64,000 bases of DNA from Microbacterium oleivorans (GCF_001644225.1 NZ_LSTV01000002.1:131169-195168); one strand, 5' to 3'. Counted from the stretch's first letter, positions 40,645 through 51,775 are shown. Notes: a model not told the origin generated them from the letters alone. Made by a program: numbers and translations.

Positions 40645-41777
40645 TCACACGCCCGCCTGAACAATCAGATCCTCTGCGTCGCGGACGCGGAGCTTGCCCG
40701 ACATGAGCTGAGGTAGAAGCGCGTCGCGCGTCGCGGCGAGGATGCGATTCTCGGCAATTGCAGCCACGGTCGATTCGCGGACAGCATCAAGTCGATCAGT
40801 GAGACGTTCGACCTCGATTGCATCCGGCCACCAGATCTCGACGGCAGCAAGGTCCTTCCAACTCGTGCGCGGCATCCGGGTGCCCTCGCTCGCCGAAACC
40901 ACCTGTTCGATGACGGCGTCGCTGGTCAAGGCCGCGAGCAGCACACTTGCGAGCTGAGGATCCTTGGAACGGACGACCAAAATGTCGGTGGAACAGATTC
41001 CGCTTCCCGGGGCCCAGACCACCTTATGGAAGTAGGGGCGGAGCTTGCCGAAGAGGACGTCCCCGGCCTCGAATCTGGACTTCGTGCTGGTCACCTCAGC
41101 AGCTTCGCCGCCGTCCGTCAGCCACATGTGCCGTCGCCCGATGTGCTCGAGTCCAACGTAGAGATCGTGGGGTGCCACACGAGAAGGATCCACTCCTGAA
41201 CGAGGTGAGCTAGCGACCTCCGAGACCCGAACGCGACGGCGGCCCAATGACGCGTATTCAGCGCGTATCAGCGCATCGGCGGTGGCGGCGAGGGCGGTGT
41301 TGGCGGCGATCTTGTCGTCGAGGGCGCCCAGCACCTCGGCGATCGCCTGCTGCTCGACCCGCGGGGGAACCGGGACGCGATGACGAAGAATTTGGTCCCG
41401 CGACAGGTTAGGGAAAACGGAGCCAGAAACGCCAGCGAGAAGGTCCGGCAGAGAGGCGTCCAGCGCGTATTTGACGATCCGGCTGTCGACACCATCGCGC
41501 GCACGGAGGGCCGCGATTCCGCGGCCAATTGCGTAGTCCTGATCCGCACGATTCATTCGTCCCGTAGTTGACCCACGGACGCAGAAGAGGACATCGCCAG
41601 CACGCGCAAACCGGACACCGGCATCCGTCCACTGCGCCGGGACCGGATGTTGCTGGCCGAACTCTGTCGGACCGTTCAAGAGCGGTAGCCCCGTAGGAGT
41701 GCGGCGCACCGTATCGCCTTTCGGCGACTGACCCATCTCAATGCTCGCGAGGTCCTCAATGGTTCCGATCGAGTACC

Positions 41778-41781
<4 letters not shown>
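40645..41781 (-). CDS. hsdS: Type I restriction-modification specificity subunit
   Basis: Sets the DNA target of the complex. The 378-aa protein has two target-recognition domains, each followed by a conserved helix: LRHRVPVPPRVEQQAIAEVL with GALDDKIAANTAL after the first (about residues 130-165), and the second ending VERLTDRLDAVRESTVAAIAENRIL then LLPQLMSGKLRV. TRD1 starts EDLASIEMGQSPKG. The start overlaps the hsdM stop (ATGA), coupling M and S synthesis. The target sequence cannot be predicted. Confidence 0.95.
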
Positions 41782-43382
<1,601 letters not shown>

Positions 43383-43391
43383 GGGTGTTCC

Positions 43392-45368
43392 TTACTGCGT
43401 CTCTGCCGCGTCCGCGGCGTGGTCCAGGTCGATCATGGTCACCGCACCTGATGTCGCACCGGCGACCATCAAGTTGGCATAGTCAGTGAGGCGCGCGGCA
43501 CGGGCCTCGAGGCCTCGGCGGGCGGCCGCGATGTCGGCGATTGCCTGTCGGAGCGGCGCCATCGTGCGCGTGGCGACGCGACGCAGCGTCCATCGCTTCC
43601 ACGCACCAGGCCCGGCAGGCGCACCTGTGATGTCTGCGGCGATGATCTCGGGCACGAGACCGCCGGGATCAGCGGCCGTAATGCGCAGCACGCGGGCCGG
43701 GTAGGCGACGACTTTCGAGCCGTCGGGGTCGACCCAGGCGGCTGCGGTGGGGCTGGTGCGGAAGATCACGTCGCCGGGGCGTGTCAGCTGTGCGGACGGA
43801 TGCTGGGTCGCGAACGCGAACTGGTCGACGCGCGTACGGCCGATCGACGCGGGCTCGTCGAGGTCGGATGCGGTCACGACGACGAGTCCTTCCGAGCCCA
43901 GCAGGTCAGGATGGAGGCGGGTGCCCTGGATCCTCCTCACGTGTCCGTCCCTGATCAACTCCGCTACGGAAGCAGCGCGCGGGACATCGTGCGGCTCCGG
44001 GGCGATCTCGATCGGGGCGAGGTCGGCACGGACTGCCTCGGCCGCGATGTCGAGGAGGGCGGGAAGTTCTGCCGCCTCCTCGGTCGTGGCCGCGGGTTTC
44101 CGCGTCACCGATGCCACCAGTGATCCGCTCCGTGCCTGGAGCGAGGCCGTACGCACGAATGCCGCGAACCGGAACTGGTGGGCACGCAGATCGTGAGCGG
44201 TTCCCATGCCCGCCATCAGGTCCGAGATCAGGTCGGCGCGCGTCGCGGGAGTGAGCTGCACGCCGGTGAGATCTGCGACGGCGGTGATTCGCTGCGCGGG
44301 TGCGACCTCGAATGTCGGCTCGCCGAGAATCCAGAGCGCGAGCGATTCGCGGACCGCGCTGTCGACGAGACCGGTGGACAGGCGCGCGATTCCTCTGACG
44401 CGGCCGGAGCGAAGGATGTCAGTGCGCGCCCGCTCGTCAGTGGGGGTCAGCGGGTCTACGAGTGCCCGCGCGGGGCCGATCACGACCCCCGCGTCCGAAT
44501 CCCGTAGCGACAGGGAGACCTCGTCGAGTGCTCGCAGGATCCCGGCGACATCTGCGCCCGCAACGGACGGGACACGGGCGACAACGACCGAGCCTGTCGC
44601 CGGGTCCGCTGCTTCGTCGATCCAATGCCCCTCGACGAGCAGATGCCGGCGGACCCGGCGGGAGTCTGCGCCGGCGGGCAGAACGATGTTCACACTGGCG
44701 CCGAGTCTGCTCGCGACTGTCGAGGACAACGCGGCGTCGCCGGCATCCAGCGTCACCGTGGCGTCGCCGCCGGCGAGGGCGACCGCAGCGTCGACGACCA
44801 GGTCGATCGCGTCGGCAACGAGAGGTCCAGCAGAGCCCGCGGCGCGGTTCGACGCTGCGTGGCGGCGGGCGATGAGCGCCAGCGCCGCCGCCGGCGAGTA
44901 TGCGGCGTCGACCAGGCAGGTCGCGTAGGTGACCCACCGCGCACCGCGGTCCAGGTGTGCAGCGATCTCGCGCCGGAGCACCAGATCGAGCGGGTCGACG
45001 TTAGCGGCCGCCTCTTCGATCTGTGAAGGCGTGAGTTCGTCGAGGTCCTCGACCTGCGCGTGCAGGGCAACGAGCGCCTGCAGTTCGGCGACCGCGCCCG
45101 CGTCGGAGAACGAGAAGTCCGAGGGAGCTGCAGCCGCGGCAGCATCCCCACGTGCCTCCGGGTTGTTCCCGTGCCCGGTGCGTACGAGCCAGTCGGCGAC
45201 CTGCTCCGCCTCGAAGCGCGGCCGACCGCTCCCATCGGCGACGGGTGCCGGGAACGGATCCACCGTCGACGCGAACCTCGAACGCCACATCGATGCCACG
45301 GGTCGCCGCACGCCGGCCAGCCGGGCGACGCCGGTCAGGTCGAGGAGGAGCGCGGGCGTTGTGGACAT
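43392..45368 (-). CDS. HTH - methyltransferase-like (motif-less) - specificity-like fusion protein leading the R-M operon
   Basis: A 658-aa protein with three parts. Residues about 9-65 form an HTH (LTGVARLAGVRRPVASMWRSR then GRPRFEAEQVADWLV). Residues about 150-400 resemble the catalytic half of HsdM-type methylases (for example RVRGIARLSTGLVDSAVRESL then ALWILGEP) but contain no DPxxGSG and no NPPY/F motif. Residues about 490-658 resemble an HsdS half: a recognition domain (RPGDVIFRTSPTAAAWVDPD) ending in an HsdS-like helix (LRQAIADIAAARRGLEARAA). ATG 45368 is chosen over an unlikely TTG at 45434. A palindrome lies 42 bases upstream. It could be a regulator or a specificity/docking factor; catalysis looks unlikely. 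Confidence 0.75.
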   Translation of the reverse strand: MSTTPALLLDLTGVARLAGVRRPVASMWRSRFASTVDPFPAPVADGSGRPRFEAEQVADWLVRTGHGNNPEARGDAAAAAAPSDFSFSDAGAVAELQALVALHAQVEDLDELTPSQIEEAAANVDPLDLVLRREIAAHLDRGARWVTYATCLVDAAYSPAAALALIARRHAASNRAAGSAGPLVADAIDLVVDAAVALAGGDATVTLDAGDAALSSTVASRLGASVNIVLPAGADSRRVRRHLLVEGHWIDEAADPATGSVVVARVPSVAGADVAGILRALDEVSLSLRDSDAGVVIGPARALVDPLTPTDERARTDILRSGRVRGIARLSTGLVDSAVRESLALWILGEPTFEVAPAQRITAVADLTGVQLTPATRADLISDLMAGMGTAHDLRAHQFRFAAFVRTASLQARSGSLVASVTRKPAATTEEAAELPALLDIAAEAVRADLAPIEIAPEPHDVPRAASVAELIRDGHVRRIQGTRLHPDLLGSEGLVVVTASDLDEPASIGRTRVDQFAFATQHPSAQLTRPGDVIFRTSPTAAAWVDPDGSKVVAYPARVLRITAADPGGLVPEIIAADITGAPAGPGAWKRWTLRRVATRTMAPLRQAIADIAAARRGLEARAARLTDYANLMVAGATSGAVTMIDLDHAADAAETQ

Positions 45369-45409
45369 GAGGCAAACGTACTCGGAACGATCGACGTTCG
45401 ACCGCTGTA

Positions 45410-45431
45410 GCTGATAAGGCGTCTTATCAGC
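45410..45431. promoter_or_regulatory. Perfect palindrome upstream of the R-M operon
   Basis: GCTGATAAG-GCGT-CTTATCAGC has perfect 9-bp arms and is AT-richer than its surroundings. It lies 42 bases upstream of the 658-aa HTH protein start, over the expected promoter. The HTH protein is the natural candidate to bind it and autoregulate the R-M operon; this is inferred. Confidence 0.7.
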
Positions 45432-45492
45432 CAACTGTGCCTAAAGCAACGCGAGTTCGTCCACGATCTGTTCGGCGGCATCACGTCGCTGT

Positions 45493-45529
45493 CGCAGGCG
45501 GGGCGTTGCTGGGGGCCGCCCCGCCTGCG
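45493..45529. terminator. Strong GC hairpin upstream of the DUF2130 gene
   Basis: CGCAGGCGGGGCG (45493-45505) and CGCCCCGCCTGCG (45517-45529) form a perfect 13-bp stem with an 11-base loop, ending 31 bases before the DUF2130 ATG. As there is no gene upstream on the plus strand to terminate, it may act as a leader attenuator or insulate the two divergent units. Its role is uncertain. Confidence 0.5.
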
Positions 45530-45560
45530 GGATCCGCTCCCCGCCCCTTCGGAGAAACCC

Positions 45561-46787
45561 ATGACCCACATCACACCTAGCACCGCTGCGAACGAGATCA
45601 AGTGCCCGCACTGCGGCACCCTCTTCACCATCGACGAGGCGCAGTACGCCGACATCGTGCAGCAGGTGCGCACCACGGAGTTCGAGCACGAACTTCACGC
45701 ACGTCTCGCGGAAGCCGAGAAGACCAAGGCCACCGAGATCGCCCTCGCTGTCGCCAACGCAACACAGCAGGCGCACAAGGTGAGCGCCGCCAAGGACACC
45801 GAGATCCAGCAGCTCACCTCCGCGCTCACGTCGGCGGCGACCGAGCAGGAGCTTGCCGTCGCGAAGGCGGTCGCGGCGGCGGAGAAGGACCTCAACGAGG
45901 CAAAGAGCAAGCTCAACCTCCAGGCGGCCGAGCAGAAGGTCAAGGACGCTGCGCTCAGGGAGTCGCACACCAAAGAGCTCGCTCTCAAGGATGAGCTCAT
46001 CGCCCGCTACAAGGACATGAAGGCGAAGCTCTCGGTGAAGCTCCTCGGCGAGACCCTCGAACAGCACTGCGAGATCGAGTTCAACCGCATGCGGTCCCTC
46101 GCCTTCCCCGACGCCACGTTCGGGAAGGACAACGACACATCCGCCGGCACGAAGGGGGACTACGTCTTCCGGGATTTCAGCGACGACAACGTGGAGTACG
46201 TCTCGATCATGTTCGAGATGAAGAACGAGTCGGACGTCACCGCCACGAAAAAGAAGAACAGCGACTTCTTCGCCAAGCTCGACAAGGACCGCAACGACAA
46301 GGGCTGCGAGTACGCAGTGCTCGTCTCGATGCTCGAAGAGGACTCCGAGCTCTACGCCGGCATCACCGACGTCTCGCACGAGTACCCGAAGATGTTCGTC
46401 GTCCGGCCGCAGTTCTTCCTGGCGATCATCGCCCTGCTGCGCAACGCGGCACAGGACACCATCGTGGTCAAGGCCGAGCTCGAACAGATCAAGAAGCAGA
46501 ACATCGACATCACCGACTTCGAGTCGGAGCTCGAGGGCTTCAAGTCGGCGTTCGGTCGCAACTATCAGCTTGCCAAGGGCAAGTTCGATACCGCGATCAA
46601 GGAGATCGACAACGCGATCGATCGACTCCAGAAGGTCAAGGACAACCTCCTCGGATCCGAGAACAACCTCCGCCTCGCGAACGACAAGGCGACGGCACTC
46701 ACGGTCAAGAAGCTGACCCGCGGGAACCCGACCATGGCGGCCAAGTTCGCCGAGCTGGAAACGACCGACGAACAGGACGCTGCGTAG
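45561..46787 (+). CDS. DUF2130 coiled-coil/nuclease-like protein
   Basis: The 408-aa protein starts with a short zinc-ribbon half ([15 protein letters not shown]), then a long coiled coil (residues about 30-160, [20 protein letters not shown] and following heptads). A compact DUF2130 domain follows, with [33 protein letters not shown] and [13 protein letters not shown]. The GDYVFRD...IMFEMKNE spacing is like the D...ExK core of PD-(D/E)XK nucleases, as proposed for this family. A helical end follows. It is divergent from the R-M operon, and its codon use is visibly less GC-biased than its neighbours, consistent with transfer. A defence role is inferred from context. Confidence 0.88.
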   Translation: MTHITPSTAANEIKCPHCGTLFTIDEAQYADIVQQVRTTEFEHELHARLAEAEKTKATEIALAVANATQQAHKVSAAKDTEIQQLTSALTSAATEQELAVAKAVAAAEKDLNEAKSKLNLQAAEQKVKDAALRESHTKELALKDELIARYKDMKAKLSVKLLGETLEQHCEIEFNRMRSLAFPDATFGKDNDTSAGTKGDYVFRDFSDDNVEYVSIMFEMKNESDVTATKKKNSDFFAKLDKDRNDKGCEYAVLVSMLEEDSELYAGITDVSHEYPKMFVVRPQFFLAIIALLRNAAQDTIVVKAELEQIKKQNIDITDFESELEGFKSAFGRNYQLAKGKFDTAIKEIDNAIDRLQKVKDNLLGSENNLRLANDKATALTVKKLTRGNPTMAAKFAELETTDEQDAA

Positions 46788-46882
46788 CACTTCGCGGGGG
46801 GAGCTCTCCGTCCATGAGGGCTCTCCGCCGCGGCGTCGCCCACCGGCGGCTCAGTAACGATCGATTCGAAGGAGGGAAGCTG

Positions 46883-47077
46883 ATGACACGGCTGAGAACA
46901 CGTACCTGGAGGAAGGTCCGCTTCCGCGATCACCGCGAAGCAGTCACCGCGCTACATACCGTCGTGATGCTCCGACAGCGAGCAGAAGAGGCGGCACTGC
47001 CCACACGGAGGCGCGAGGTGCGCAGCTACCAATGCGAGGCCTGTCGCGGATTCCATCTCACGAGCCTGGTGGCGTAG
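46883..47077 (+). CDS. Small zinc-knuckle-like protein (64 aa)
   Basis: A basic N-terminal helix (MTRLRTRTWRKVRFRDHREA) is followed by SYQCEACRGFHLTS. This YxCxxCxxxHLT pattern is seen in small proteins found widely in actinobacterial genomes and phages, probably a one-zinc knuckle. GAAGGAGGGAAG lies just before the ATG at 46883, a strong ribosome site that fixes the start. The function is unknown. It stands at the edge of the island. Confidence 0.7.
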   Translation: MTRLRTRTWRKVRFRDHREAVTALHTVVMLRQRAEEAALPTRRREVRSYQCEACRGFHLTSLVA

Positions 47078-47114
47078 CTGACAAGGTCGGCGCGTCGCCG
47101 TGCATGTGTAGGAC

Positions 47115-47303
47115 ATGGGACGCACCAAGACACCCGCTGAACGATTCGCGACGATGCCCGCCGACAAGCACGGCGTGCGCAGCGGCTACACCTATTGGGG
47201 TTGCCGGTGCGATGCGTGCACCCGAGCCGACCTCGCGTACCGGCGCCCCACTACCGACCGAGGGCCGATCCCGGACACGGCGCACGCAACGGCCGCGGGC
47301 TAA
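47115..47303 (+). CDS. Small Cys-rich zinc-motif protein, probably truncated by an in-frame stop
   Basis: The 62-aa product contains KHGVRSGYTYWGCRCDAC, a motif of actinobacterial phage/mobile-element proteins that often recurs twice. Here the second copy lies directly after the TAA stop (47301-47303) in the same frame: AHATAAG-stop-RYWGCRCDAC. A tyrosine is expected at the stop by analogy with GYTYWGC, so TAC to TAA probably cut a two-motif protein in half. The remaining half may or may not function. Confidence 0.55.
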   Translation: MGRTKTPAERFATMPADKHGVRSGYTYWGCRCDACTRADLAYRRPTTDRGPIPDTAHATAAG

Positions 47304-47351
47304 CGATACTGGGGATGCCGCTGCGACGCTTGTGCCTTCGCCAACCGGACA

Positions 47352-48658
47352 GTGGCACGCCAACGACGCGACGCGCGACGCGGCCCGGCACCCGAAGGAC
47401 CCACGGTCACGCGCCGCTACCAGTACAGGATCGACGCGACGCCCGCGGTGCGCACCGCACTCATGCGGGTTTTCGGCGGGTGCCGCTTCATCCACAACGC
47501 GTACATCGCGATGGCCCGCGACGCATTCACCAACGGCGATGCCCACCCCACCCTCGGTGAGGCCACGAAGACCCTCATCACCCAGGGCCGAGCCAACCCC
47601 GACACTCCTTGGCTCAAAGCGCTGCCCACCATCGCCCTGCGCGGAGCGCTGAAAGACGCAGTCCAGGCGTACGAGAACTTCTTCTCGAGCGTGACCGGAA
47701 CCCGACAGGGCGCTCGGTCGGACGTCCCGTCTTCCAGCGCCGTCGCGCGCGCCAAACCGCACGCTTCTACGAAGCCGGATTCCGCATTCGTGGCGGATGG
47801 CAGAACACGAAGCGCGGCGGCGGCCGCCTCTACCTCTCCAAAGTCGGGACCGTCTCGGTCAACTGGCACCGACCTCTGCCCAGCCATCCCTCCAGCGTCA
47901 CCATCATCAAAGCCGCTGACGGAACGTGGTGGGCCTCGTTCGTCGTCACCGTGCCTGTGCCCGCACCCATCGCACCGACCCACCCCGACCGGGTTGCAGG
48001 GATCGATCTCGGACTCACCGACCTCGCGACCATCGCCTACAGCGACGGCACACGCGAGAAGATAGCGGCCCCCAAGCACTACCGCGCCGCCGAGCGGAAG
48101 CTCGCGCGCGCTCAGAAGAAGCTTTCTCGCGCCCAGCGCGGGAGTAAGAACCGGGAGAAACTGCGCGTCGAGGTGGCGCGCATCCACGCCCGCACCGCCA
48201 ACCTGCGACGCGACCACGCCCGCCAACTTATCTCCAGACTGATCCGTGAGAACCAAACGATCAGTCTCGAGACGTTGAGGGTCAGCGCCATGGTTCGGGG
48301 CAGGTACGGCAAGTCCATCACCGACGCCGGGTGGAGTCAGTTCGTCACGGAACTCGAAGCCAAAGCCGCAACCCACGGTCGCACCGTCGTCCGAGCAGAC
48401 AGGTTCTTCCCGTCGACTCGACTGTGCGCCATCTGCAACACCAAGTCCGGCCCGAGCAGCACCGACGTGCGCCAATGGACCTGCACCTGCGGAATCCACC
48501 TCGACCGCGACTACAACGCCGCGACGAACCTCTTGGTTCTCGCCCTCGCCCCAGGAAAGGTGGAGAGGCTAAACGCCTGTGGACGAGACATCAGACTCCG
48601 GCTCGCCGGAGCAGTCTCGAACGAAGCAGGAACCCGCCGGAACGAGGTCACGTCGTGA
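47352..48658 (+). pseudogene. tnpB: TnpB (IS200/IS605-family RNA-guided nuclease), frameshifted
   Basis: The N-terminal part (RRYQYRIDATPAVRTALMRV; CRFIHNAYIAMARDAF) reads in one frame to about 47711. The rest continues in the -1 frame from GRSVGRPVFQRRRARQTARF. Restoring one G in the run at 47709-47711 joins them into about 435 residues. The RuvC-like catalytic residues survive: aspartate in AGIDLGLTDLAT, glutamate in ISLETLRVSAM and aspartate in HLDRDYNAATN, with the zinc ribbon CAIC...CTCG. No TnpA transposase is present. It is an IS1341-type solo element that is probably inactive, unless the frameshift is a sequencing error. Confidence 0.9.
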
Positions 48659-48700
48659 ACGGACCCGTAGACGGAACGCCCGCAACCGCGGGCGTGGATA
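48560..48700 (+). ncRNA. Candidate omega RNA (reRNA) region at the 3' end of tnpB
   Basis: In IS200/IS605 elements the TnpB guide RNA spans the end of the gene and the right end of the element. Here the last codons (LNACGRDIRL region) match the usual conserved tail. A perfect 8-bp hairpin, ACGCCCGC-AACC-GCGGGCGT (48676-48695), follows the stop. The exact right end and guide start cannot be set from one copy. The 245 bases after this region show no gene. Confidence 0.3.
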
Positions 48701-48941
48701 GTGTTCGTCGCGCCTCAGAGGGTCCGAGAGGATTTTCTCGAGGATGCGAGAGGATCGGGTCTTTTCGGGGCCTCGAAGAACCGCGGAAATACGCGGGTTC
48801 TCGCACTAAAGCGAACACCCCTCCACTCATTCCTCCTCTCCGGCTCGGCCGGAACCTCGATCGAGGTGCCCTTCTCAGCGACGCCAGCCGCTCGCCCGCG
48901 CATGGCATGATGCGGCTGTGGAACGAGAACAGGGGACCCGG

Positions 48942-49298
48942 GTCCCCGCGCGAACGAAGCGCCTCCTCGAATGATGGGTGGCGGAGTTCATGACCGAGAA
49001 CGCCGCCGATCTCGTGCACGTCAAGGTGGCCGTCCAGGACGGGTCCGACGGTCGTGACACCGGCCTCGTCGTCGTGAACCTCGGTAACGCAGGCGCGGAG
49101 ATCTATATGCAACCGACCGCGCTCGACAGCACGAGGTGGGAGACCACCCTCACCGCGCGGCCCGAGGATATGACGATCTCTCCGTACAAGCTCGCCGCTC
49201 TCGCCGCCGAGGTCACCCTCGCGAGCAGCCTCTGCACCTTCCTGCAGTTCAAGTCCCTCGAATGGGACCGGATGAGCGGTATGCACGACGGGCAGTGA
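48942..49298 (+). pseudogene. Decayed copy of the small three-member paralogue family (copy A)
   Basis: Residues HVKVAVQDGSDGRDTGLVVV and AAEVTLASSLCTFLQFKSLE match the intact relatives at 50276-50620 and 54679-55020. Reading upstream in frame gives V-P-A-R-T-K-R-L-L-E-stop-WVAEF, aligned with MPFRSKETLERWVDEF of copy C. So the start codon has become GTC, and a CGA-type arginine codon has become TGA at 48972-48974. A shortened product from GTG 48978 or ATG 48990 remains possible. The function of the family is unknown. Confidence 0.7.
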
Positions 49299-49397
49299 CC
49301 CGTCATCCGATGACCGTCAGGTCGTCGTCGAAGCGGATCGACGACTCTGACGTCAAGCCCCTCCTGCAGCCCCGCACTCGCCGGTGACCCTGCGGAG

Positions 49398-49745
49398 GTG
49401 GGACGCATAACGATCGGCAAGGCCTCCGTGAAACTCGACGATCGGTCGATCGCTCACCTCGAGCTGGTGATCGTCGCGAAACTGCGCCGGCGCGAGTCGT
49501 TCGTGTTCACGTGGCGGCACGATGTGAGCCTGGGCGGCGGTCGCGAATCGAAGTGGGTGTCCCCGGAGTCCGACATCGACTTCCGGTTCGACAGTCGCGC
49601 ACGGACGATGATCAACCCCGCCTGGGTCGAGGCGCTGATGTCGTCGGCGAACTCGCCGGCGGGACTGTGGATCGTGCCCGAGCCCGACCCCGCGACCGAG
49701 CTCGACCCGATCGCCGCCGCGATGTGGCCGACATCCTCGATCTGA
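49398..49745 (+). CDS. DUF7882-like small protein of Microbacteriaceae
   Basis: The 115-aa protein has the pattern DDRSIAHLELVIVAKLRRRESF, split as a helix, then VFTWRHD, DIDFRFDS and WVEALMSSANSPAGLWIVPE. This fits small proteins annotated DUF7882 (or ATP-dependent ligase-like) in Microbacteriaceae, and it is a useful taxonomic marker. The function is unknown. The start is GTG 49398, with GCGGAG immediately upstream. Confidence 0.75.
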   Translation: MGRITIGKASVKLDDRSIAHLELVIVAKLRRRESFVFTWRHDVSLGGGRESKWVSPESDIDFRFDSRARTMINPAWVEALMSSANSPAGLWIVPEPDPATELDPIAAAMWPTSSI

Positions 49746-49789
49746 CGTCCCCTCCCGCCGACTACCCGCCCTCCGCCGCCCGCCGGCGG

Positions 49790-50220
49790 GGAGCCGCCGC
49801 GGCGGCCCGGCGCACCAGGCCGTCGAGTAAGTCGTCGCATGACGTCCCGGCGGCGGCGACGAGCCGCGGGAAGTGCGACTCGCGCCGGACCGGTTCATCC
49901 CGGTCTCGACCTCGATCTCACCTCGGCGACGGCGCCCACCCGCGCCGCCGCCCTCTGAATGAGGCGCAGATGCCGCAGCGAGGACGGGACCAGACGCACC
50001 CCCACGCGATCGCCTCGTCGAGCGGGGCGTCGGCGTGCAGCATCAACGCGAGGACGGGCACCTCGATGCCCGCCCGGCGCAGCTCGATCGCCTCGTCGCA
50101 CGTGGCGACCCCCAGTTCGTCCGCGCCGCCGGCGAGGGCGGCGCGAGCAGCGCGCTCCGCGCCGAGCCCGAATCCCCCCGCCTTGACGACGGCCATGACC
50201 GGGATGCCGGGCCGCTGCAT
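49790..50220 (-). pseudogene. Alanine racemase fragment, broken in three frames
   Basis: [20 protein letters not shown] followed by [20 protein letters not shown] matches the PLP-lysine region of alanine racemase. The match continues in a second frame ([20 protein letters not shown]), then ETGMNRSGA, then a further frame (RESHFPRLVAAAG). No single frame encodes more than about 90 racemase residues, and the N- and C-terminal parts are missing. A functional alr must lie elsewhere. Confidence 0.75.
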
Positions 50221-50275
50221 CCACTCGGGGAGGTATCCGCGTCACCCGCGCGGATGATCCCGCGAGGTGGCGGCC

Positions 50276-50620
50276 TCAGCCGGTGGGGGCGGCCTCGTTG
50301 TGCGCGACCGAGCGCACCTCGAGGTAGCCGCAGAGTTCGGCGGCGGTTGCCAGCTCGGCGACGAGGGCAGCCGTCTCCTCTGCGGTGAGGGCGACCTCGT
50401 CGAGCTGCGGCTCGAACACCACGCGCCAGCGTGGATCCTCGCCCATCGGCGGACGCACGTAGACGGTCGTCGACGCGTTCCGCAAGGGCACGACGACCAG
50501 CCCACCGTCGTCCCCCCACGAGTCGTGCTGGATGACGACCTTGATCAGGTCGCCGTCCTCGCGCGCGGACACGAAATCCTCGAGCCACTGCTGCAGGGTG
50601 GCGTGACTGCGGTACGGCAT
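50276..50620 (-). CDS. Small conserved protein, paralogue family copy B
   Basis: The 114-aa protein starts MPYRSHATLQQWLEDF and contains IKVVIQHDSWGDDGGLVVVP and AELATAAELCGYLEVRS. It is an alpha/beta protein without known motifs, clearly related to copies at 48942-49298 (decayed) and 54679-55020. The start at 50620 is set by alignment with copy C and a GGAG upstream; the longer frame to 50677 is Arg-rich and not conserved. The clustering of three copies within 6 kb suggests local duplication. The function is unknown; an immunity-type role is only speculation. Confidence 0.75.
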   Translation of the reverse strand: MPYRSHATLQQWLEDFVSAREDGDLIKVVIQHDSWGDDGGLVVVPLRNASTTVYVRPPMGEDPRWRVVFEPQLDEVALTAEETAALVAELATAAELCGYLEVRSVAHNEAAPTG

Positions 50621-50728
50621 GTCTCCGTCTCTCCGTGGGCGACGGTACCGGTAGACCCGGCGGGGGAGGTCGCGCACTAGCGCGAGAGTAACACCCTCAG
50701 GTGACCAGATCCCGCCGGGTTTTCAGAC

Positions 50729-51775
50729 TCAGTCCTTCAACGTCTCGATGTCGATGACGAAGCGGTAGCGGACGTCCGATCGCAGCACCCGCTCGTACGC
50801 CTCATTGACCCCGTCGACGCCGATCAGTTCGGTCTCGGGGACGATGCCGTGGGCGGCGCAGAACTCGAGCATCTCCTGTGTCTCGCCGATGGATCCGATG
50901 CTGGACCCGGCGAACGTACGCCGGTTGCCGAACAGCGTGAACACCCGCAGCGGCAGCGGCTCGGGCGGGGCGCCGACGTTGACCATGGTGCCGTCCAGGC
51001 GCAGCATCCGCAGGTAGGAGTCGAGCTTCAGGGGCGCGCTCACCGTGTTGAGGATGAGGTCGAACGTGTTGGCGAGGGTCCGGAAGGTGGCGTCGTCGCT
51101 CGTCGCGAAGTAGCGCGACGCACCGAAGCGCAGGCCGTCCTCCTGCTTCGCCAGGGTCTGCGACAGCACGGTCACCTCGGCACCCATCGCGGCCGCGATC
51201 TTGACCGCGAGGTGCCCGAGCCCGCCCATGCCGACGACGGCGACCTTCGAGCCGGGGCCGACCTTCCAGTGCGCGAGCGGGGAGTACGTCGTGATGCCGG
51301 CGCACAGCAGGGGTGCGACCGACTCGTACGGGAGCGCCTCGGGGATGCGGAGCACGAAGTCCTGGTCGACGACGACGTGGGTCGAGTAGCCGCCCTGCGT
51401 GATCGTGCCGTCGCGGTCGACCGACGCGTACGTCTGCGTGTTGCCCTTCAGGCAGTAGTTCTCCATGCCGGCGCGGCAGTTCTCGCACTCGCGGCACGAG
51501 TTCACCATGCAGCCGACGCCCACGCGGTCGCCGACCGCGAAGCCGGCCACCTCGGACCCGACCTCGACGACCTCGCCGGCGATCTCGTGCCCCACGACCT
51601 GCGGGTAGGTCACCGGGCCCCAGTCGCCCCGGACGGTGTGGATGTCGGAGTGGCAGATCCCCGCGTACCGGATGGCGATGAGCACATCGCGCGGTCCCGT
51701 CTCGCGACGCTCGATCGTCGTACGGATGAGGGGGTCGGTTGCCGAAGGGGCTGCGTACGCGGCGACGGTGGGCAT
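50729..51775 (-). CDS. Zinc-dependent alcohol/aldehyde dehydrogenase, AdhC/YahK type
   Basis: The 348-aa protein has the catalytic cysteine in [29 protein letters not shown], structural-zinc cysteines in [15 protein letters not shown], and the cofactor loop [19 protein letters not shown] followed by TVLSQT. The serine after the second strand favours NADPH, as in YahK-type broad-range aldehyde reductases. It is divergent from an SDR and an aldo/keto reductase pseudogene, so the locus looks like an aldehyde or xenobiotic redox cluster. TCTCC upstream (read as GGAGA) provides a ribosome site. Confidence 0.93.
   Translation of the reverse strand: MPTVAAYAAPSATDPLIRTTIERRETGPRDVLIAIRYAGICHSDIHTVRGDWGPVTYPQVVGHEIAGEVVEVGSEVAGFAVGDRVGVGCMVNSCRECENCRAGMENYCLKGNTQTYASVDRDGTITQGGYSTHVVVDQDFVLRIPEALPYESVAPLLCAGITTYSPLAHWKVGPGSKVAVVGMGGLGHLAVKIAAAMGAEVTVLSQTLAKQEDGLRFGASRYFATSDDATFRTLANTFDLILNTVSAPLKLDSYLRMLRLDGTMVNVGAPPEPLPLRVFTLFGNRRTFAGSSIGSIGETQEMLEFCAAHGIVPETELIGVDGVNEAYERVLRSDVRYRFVIDIETLKD

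Noticed and set aside
47700..47720. Programmed -1 frameshifting in tnpB
   Set aside because: No slippery heptamer or clear downstream stem-loop is seen; a lost G in a short run is simpler.
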